A stretch of 64,000 nt of DNA, taken from Candidula unifasciata. Its lineage: Eukaryota; Mollusca; Gastropoda; Stylommatophora; Geomitridae. Each line of letters starts with the position of its first letter. Position 1 is the stretch's first letter. Under the pieces are notes generated by a model, which did no database searches, was not told the origin of the DNA, and saw nothing but the letters and a program-made list of their open reading frames with translations. The stretch is from assembly GCA_905116865.2 (NCBI GenBank), contig CAJHNH020008454.1:516001-580000 (forward strand), read 5' to 3'. The translations under genes were made by a program, and so were the position numbers. Shown piece after piece: positions 59,385-64,000 of the stretch.

Positions 59385-59700
59385 GGTGGTAATGGTGAGT
59401 CACCTGGCACTCCAAATTGTTTGCTTATGGGTTCGGCTCAAGGACCTTGCCCCAGCCTCCTTTCATTCAAAGACGAAACCCACCAGTGGCTGCATGGATT
59501 TGTATCGTGGTATGGGGCATCGCAGGTCGACGCAGTCTAAAACGGGTACCAGGATGGTTGTCCTAGGGAAGTAAAGACGACCGGGGTAATGCTGACCACA
59601 TTACCCACCAAGTGCCAATTGGCCTGTAAAAATATGAGTGCTCTTCCAATATGCCCGATGCACCTAAAGGCGTTTACATTGATCTTTACTTTTTTTTACT
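59385..59700 (+). mobile_element. SINE-A (A2-like head), decayed
   Basis: Body GTCGACGCAGTCTAAAACGG, GTACCAGGATGGTTGTCC, GGTAATGCTGACCACATTAC, CCACCAAGTGCCAATTGG and 3' end GATGCACCTAAAGGCGTTTA are clear; the head with TGGATTTGTATCGTGG fits type A2. Confidence 0.75.
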
Positions 59701-59734
59701 TTTACTAATAACTAAAATATATACATGTAAAACC

Positions 59735-59825
59735 AGTTAAAAGTAAGTTGCATATCCGTTACAGGGCGTTGCAGAACCAACCCCAGCATTTATTTTGGCT
59801 GTTGTGGTTTTTCTATACAAAAAGG
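59735..59825 (-). mobile_element. SINE-B 3' fragment
   Basis: GTTGCATATCCGTTACAGGG, CGTTGCAGAACCAACCCCAG, TTTGGCTGTTGTGGTTTTTC, the antisense 3' end of SINE-B. Confidence 0.75.
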
Positions 59826-59878
59826 AATTAGATAAAATAAATACAAATGTAATCACTTTACCTTCATGAGGAGAGTTG

Positions 59879-60045
59879 GGGGCTGCGTGGTCTCGAAGCA
59901 TAGAGTCCACCTCGAGTGCTAGAGGTCCTTTGTCCAAACCCTGTGAAGGCTAGGATTTTTTCACGTGGAATTCTAGAATTTCAACCTGGTCTCTGGGTAG
60001 TAAAGACCGGACGCCCGTGTGTATTGTTGCGCACGTAAAAGATTC
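59879..60045 (+). mobile_element. SINE-C, 3'-truncated
   Basis: GGGGCTGCGTGGTCTCGAAG, CCACCTCGAGTGCTAGAGGT, CTGGTCTCTGGGTAGTAAAG, GGACGCCCGTGTGTATTG, stopping after GCGCACGTAAAAG where a SINE-B begins. Confidence 0.8.
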
Positions 60046-60700
60046 CTTGGCAGTTGGTGCTGGGCTTGATTCCAGTTGTCGGAGCTTTTGGGCACACCGC
60101 GATGCGTTAGTTTCAACAATGTTATCCAGAGCTTACGTTGCAAAGACATTAGCAAGCTATTGAATTCATTCACTATCATGTTGTGCCATGTCACACAAGG
60201 CTCGCAGTCTATTCCTCCATTCCGTCCTAACCTGTGCGATCAGTTCAATATCGTGGATAGAATCCAGTCCAGCAGCTTTGGTCTCTCTCTTCAACGACCG
60301 TCTTAGGGTTTTTTTTTGGGCACTCGCGCCTCCTTAATCCCTTTATATCTCATTTCAATGCCTGTTTGGTAATTGTCTGCCGGTTTGTTCTCATGATGCG
60401 TCCAACGTAGCACCATCTTCTCTGTCTTATAACTGTCGATTTTAGTGGTTGCCCAGACATTTCTCTTATTTCTTTACTCCTATTGGATTCATCCCATTTC
60501 ATTTTCATTATTTTCCTCAGACATTTGTTTTCAAGTGCAATTATTAAATGATTTAACTTTCATTCGATGTAATTAGTTGTTCTCCAATGACAGCAAACTA
60601 CTGAACATACAATTACATAGTGAAATCACAAACTGACCCCCACAAAATTGTCAGGGCTGGTTCTGCAAAGCCCTTAATGTAGAAGATGCGCAACTAACTG
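60046..60700 (+). mobile_element. SINE-B interrupted by another repeat
   Basis: The first half (TGGGCTTGATTCCAGTTGTC, TTAGTTTCAACAATGTTATC, GCAAGCTATTGAATTC) and the second half (ATGACAGCAAACTACTGAAC, GAAATCACAAACTGACCCCC, CTGGTTCTGCAAAGCCCTTA) flank about 380 bp of foreign sequence. Confidence 0.6.
60205..60560. mobile_element. Unclassified retroposon remnant, copy 2
   Basis: CAAGGCTCGCAGTCTATTCC, GTGGATAGAATCCAGTCCAG, CACCATCTTCTCTGTCTTAT and ACTGTCGATTTTAGTGGTTG match 46740-46990. It sits inside the SINE-B above. Confidence 0.65.
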
Positions 60701-60705
60701 TATAT
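60695..60705. repeat. Target-site duplication, left copy
   Basis: AACTGTATAT at 60696-60705, repeated at 60970-60979. Confidence 0.85.
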
Positions 60706-60969
60706 CTTCTTCTTCTTCTTCTTCACGTTCACCAGCTGTAAACTCTGGCGGAAGGTTCTGGTTGCTCGTCCACTACTGAACTGCAGTCCTGCTCCAGAAC
60801 CTGAGTGTTGCGTGTGCATCAGTTTTACAGATCTCATTCTCTTGAATACAGACTGTTGGTTCCTTGCCTCTCCGGCAGATGCACTCCGACTTCAAAGGAA
60901 GCTTCCCAATTAGTCGACTCTTACGACATGCTTTTGGGGAGGCAGTGGGTCTATTCTTGTTTTCCCCAG
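60706..60969 (-). mobile_element. SINE-E, full length, 10-bp target-site duplication
   Basis: 264 bp antisense, from CTTCTTCTTCTTCTTCACGT to CTATTCTTGTTTTCCCCAG. Very close to the copy at 34974-35259, so probably a fairly recent insertion. Confidence 0.9.
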
Positions 60970-60979
60970 AACTGTATAT

Positions 60980-61300
60980 CAACCGCTACGCATTTTCTGC
61001 TAAGGGAAGTAACCTATTTATTACTTAATACTTTCTTCTGTAAAAGTCGCAACATGTTTTTCACAGACACATTTGATGGAAGAAGTAATTTAAAGTTTCA
61101 CAGCTCAACATGCAGCTGAAGAGTGCAATTATCCAACTATCAAAATAAAAACTTGCACTAAGGCTGAAGTCCTGTCTTCGATGTATTGTACGAGCACCAA
61201 GCAGATATCTGTAGAGAATTTTATTAGGAAAAGCAAATTCGACCAAAGATATACGACCTAGCAATAGGTGTTTCGCCATTTTTAGGACGAAATTTGTTGT
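60980..61300. other. Intergenic sequence, nothing recognised
   Basis: No gene, RNA or family copy noticed. Confidence 0.4.
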
Positions 61301-61304
61301 TATT

Positions 61305-61462
61305 TTTCAATATAGGCAGGCCATAAATATGGCCATTGGTGTGAACGCGGTTTCTGGGACCCCTCCACGGTGATCCTCATCCGCATGGTAGCACTTTGTG
61401 TCATCGGGTGTTTATCGCTTGTGTGATGTCCTGGTGGGGTAGAAAGTCAGTCAGTCAGTCAA
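61305..61462 (+). mobile_element. Family D retroposon, 5'-truncated, with AGTC tail
   Basis: AATATAGGCAGGCCATAAAT, GTGAACGCGGTTTCTGGGAC, CTCATCCGCATGGTAGCACT, GTGATGTCCTGGTGGGGTAG, then AAAGTCAGTCAGTCAGTCAA. This copy and the inverted one at 8540-8745 show the tail best. Confidence 0.8.
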
Positions 61463-61827
61463 AGTTCAATTACCAATACTAAAAGTTTATTTCTCGAGGA
61501 GCGGGAGAAAGCAGTTGGCAACTGCTGACTCCCTAGTCCTAGTCCTAGTCCTTTTGAAAAAAAAAAAAAAAAGCTCGACCACGTTCAGACTGCACCCTTA
61601 ATGTTCTCAGATAAACGCTATGAGTGCGGGTGTGCAAGAAAGTTCTTGATTTATCAACGCAGGTAAGTCAGTGCGAGACAGTGCTTAATTCGGCGACTTC
61701 GCGTTCTGAAAATACTAGTTATATTTAGGACTTCTTTCTTGCGTCTTCACGAGTAGAGGGGGTGGGAGGATATCCCAGGAGTTATCGTCGCAATTTTTTT
61801 TTCTGGATGCCCAGTGAATAGCCCGCT

Positions 61828-61961
61828 TGTATGTATGTATGTATGTATGTATGTATGTATGTATGTATGTATGTATGTATGTATGTATGTATGTATGTAT
61901 GTATGTATGTATGTATGTATGTATGTATGTATGTGTGTGTATGTATGTATGTATGTATGTA

Positions 61962-62011
<50 letters not shown>

Positions 62012-62018
62012 TGTGTGT

Positions 62019-62061
<43 letters not shown>

Positions 62062-62087
62062 TGTGTGTGTGTCTGTGTGTGTGTGTG

Positions 62088-62128
<41 letters not shown>

Positions 62129-62501
62129 GTCTGTCCGTCTGTCTGTCCGTCCGTCCGTCCGTCCGTCCGTCCGCCCGCCCGCCCGCCCGTCTGTCTGTCT
62201 GTGTGCGTGCGTGCGTGCGTAAGTGCGTGCGTGCGTGCGTGCGTGTATGTATGTATGTGTGTGTGTGTGTGTGTATGTAGGCAGGTAGGTAGGTAGGTAG
62301 GCAGGCAGGCAGTATGTATGTATGTATGTATGTATGTATGTATGTATGTATGTATGTATGTATGTATGTATGTATGTATGTATGTATGTATGTATGTCTG
62401 TCTGTATGTATGTATGTATGTATGTATGTATGTATGTATGTATGTATTTATGTATGTATGTAGGTAAGTAGGAATGTAGGTAGGTAGGTAGGTAGGTAGG
62501 T

Positions 62502-62536
<35 letters not shown>

Positions 62537-62560
62537 TAGGTAGGCAGGCAGGTAGGTAGG
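61828..62560. repeat. Compound microsatellite (GTAT, GT, CTGT, CCGT, GCGT, GTAG, GGCA)
   Basis: About 730 bp of successive homogeneous blocks. Long Cys/Val/Met-Tyr-Val-Cys and Thr-His frames on both strands are artefacts of the four-base period. Confidence 0.97.
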
Positions 62561-62943
62561 TGGGTAGTTATGTTTGTATATAAGTGAGGGGCTGTGCATT
62601 ACATTGTTTTACAGCTTTACGGAGTTTCACTAAAAGAAATTGGGTTATCATTGGTCGGGTGTATTCTTAGTGTCATTACCAACATTTGGTTGCAATGTTC
62701 TTGTAAATCATTTAAATTACCCTATTTATCAATGCTAATCTGTGTACAGTATTATCAGTGTCCTATCTAACGAGCCTGTTTTCCCCCATCTGAACTCGGT
62801 GGGTGATTTTGTTTTTAAATGATACGGTTGTCCTATTTCTGCATTAAGCTCGGTCGAAGTAATGATTATAACAACAACAACGTAACTAGGGGTTTTATTG
62901 CCTGGATGAGTGTATGTTATATGGTACTACTCTCATGTTTGTA

Positions 62944-63045
62944 TGCGGCGTCTGTGGCTAAGGCGTTGCGCGTCCAACTCGTAATTCCAAAGTACCGCGA
63001 TCGAAACCTACTGCTGGCTGTGTGGGTTTTTATCACACCCATCTT
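62944..63045 (+). mobile_element. SINE-A head, type A2
   Basis: GCGGCGTCTGTGGCTAAGGC, GTTGCGCGTCCAACTCGTAA, then CGATCGAAACCTACTGCTGG and GTGTGGGTTTTTATC equal the A2 head at 9990-10109; no SINE-A body follows. Confidence 0.75.
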
Positions 63046-63080
63046 GAGCTTTTTAAATGTTTATTTATATATTTATTAGG

Positions 63081-63190
63081 GCTGTACCGAATATTCGCTT
63101 CGTATTCGCTTCAGGGGCCGAATAGTGGACCTAATAACTATTCGGTATTCGGCCCAATAGTTGCGGTCGGACCGAATACGAATAGTGGTT
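63081..63190. repeat. CGAATA-rich inverted motif, possible transposon end
   Basis: GGCTGTACCGAATATTCGC, TTCGTATTCGCTTC, GGGGCCGAATAGTGG, TAACTATTCGGTATTCGGCC, ACCGAATACGAATAGTGG: a cluster of direct and inverted CGAATA units reminiscent of terminal regions of DNA transposons. Confidence 0.45.
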
Positions 63191-63754
63191 ACACCCGTTT
63201 CTGCATACACTGCGATGGACTGAAACAACTCTCTATTTAAAACAATAGTTGCTGATGCCTACGTTTGTCGTAGCGGGAAAACTGCGACCCGGTTGCGTGG
63301 TACCTAAGCTCTCAAGGTCTTTGCCTGCTGACTAAATCGAGGCATTACAGCAGAGGTTCAAACTGGCTGCGTATACCAGGGGTGCGGCGGCGAAAATCAA
63401 GAAAAGTCGGCTATAAATTGTGACATTATTTAAAAAGGCATGAAGATACTTAAATTTAAATTGTCTTTCCTCGCCACTGTCTAAAAGAATTTTTTCCTCT
63501 GTTTCGCTCTCAAAGTTTATCATACTGCATAAAATGCCTACCGCGGCATGCTAAAAATTGTCTTTGTATTTATCTCGAGGTGCGACCGATCCTCCCTCTG
63601 TATTCGTGAAGGTGCAGCGGATAAGTAAGGTTGTGATTACATTTTGGCTGAAATTTTAAAGTGGAAAATGTGGTCTGTACAATAGTAACTGTTAGCCTCG
63701 TCAAGTAAGAACTTATAATTAAGGGCAATGCGTTCTTTTTTGTTGTTGTTGTCG

Positions 63755-63780
63755 CTTGTGTGTGTATGTGTGTGTGTCTC

Positions 63781-63840
<60 letters not shown>

Positions 63841-63850
63841 AAGAGAGAGA
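63755..63850. repeat. GT and GA microsatellite with G run
   Basis: GTGTGTATGTGTGTGTGTC, about 24 GA units and nine G. Confidence 0.95.
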
Positions 63851-64000
63851 GTTCATGCATTTTTCGTTCTTTCATGGTGTCTTCCCCAAAATCAAATTTG
63901 AAGATATTGCTAACGAGAATATAAAGGTGCGTTTAAATTACATTGAACGAACGGCAGAGCGAATGATGGTTTTGAAAGAGGCGGGAGCCCGACGACAACT

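Larger units (their letters stand above)
62561..64000. other. Right-hand flank, no supported gene
   Basis: Contains a SINE head, an inverted CGAATA-rich motif and a GA microsatellite listed separately. A 63-codon minus-strand frame at 63332-63523 has no recognisable feature. Confidence 0.4.

Overview
The window looks like nuclear DNA from an intron-rich, repeat-laden invertebrate genome, most likely a gastropod mollusc. This is inferred from GT-AG introns of 0.5-8 kb, several tRNA-derived SINE families, many broken LINE fragments, very long microsatellites, and a non-autonomous hAT element that resembles SPIN, a family known from tetrapods, a triatomine bug and a pond snail. There is no bacterial or viral gene organisation.

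Only two host genes can be supported, both on the + strand. The first, 833 to 29196, is the 3' part of a gene for a leucine-rich-repeat protein of the LRRC74 type. Eleven exons join in frame to give 517 residues: eight or nine ribonuclease-inhibitor-like repeats, a degenerate EF-hand pair and a basic tail. Its first exons lie beyond the left edge. The second, 39082 to 56937, is a complete eleven-exon gene for a secreted purple acid phosphatase (ACP7/PAPL type, 446 residues) with a signal peptide and all metal-binding motifs. The two genes are separated by about 10 kb of repeats and have no evident functional link.

Almost everything else is mobile or tandem DNA. 1-0.46 kb is a 27-bp minisatellite. 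2.0-10.1 kb (LRR intron 2) holds a 5'-truncated LINE with a 12-bp target-site duplication, a 580-bp CTA array, other LINE remains and SINEs. 20.8-21.5, 27.9-28.3 and 61.8-62.6 kb are block-structured tetranucleotide arrays. 22.2-24.1 kb is a GAT tract, a 21-bp minisatellite of about 46 copies and a telomere-like array. 29.2-39.0 kb (intergenic) holds SINEs, LINE ends, the SPIN-like element and hairpin elements. 39.2-56.9 kb (phosphatase introns) holds a GT-rich array, SINEs with clear target-site duplications, a mariner fossil and two hAT-type MITEs. 57-64 kb is more SINE, LINE and microsatellite DNA with no supported gene.

The retroposons fall into recurring families. SINE-A has a tRNA-like head; two different heads share one body. 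SINE-B is tRNA-derived, about 212 bp. SINE-C has a tRNA-like head. SINE-E is about 265-285 bp, has no evident tRNA head and ends in GAA repeats. Family D has an AGTC-repeat tail. At least six LINE families are seen as 3' ends. No convincing new multi-gene system is present. The strongest points for follow-up are the SPIN-like element, the SINE-E family with its GAA tail shared by unrelated retroposons, and the two-headed SINE-A.
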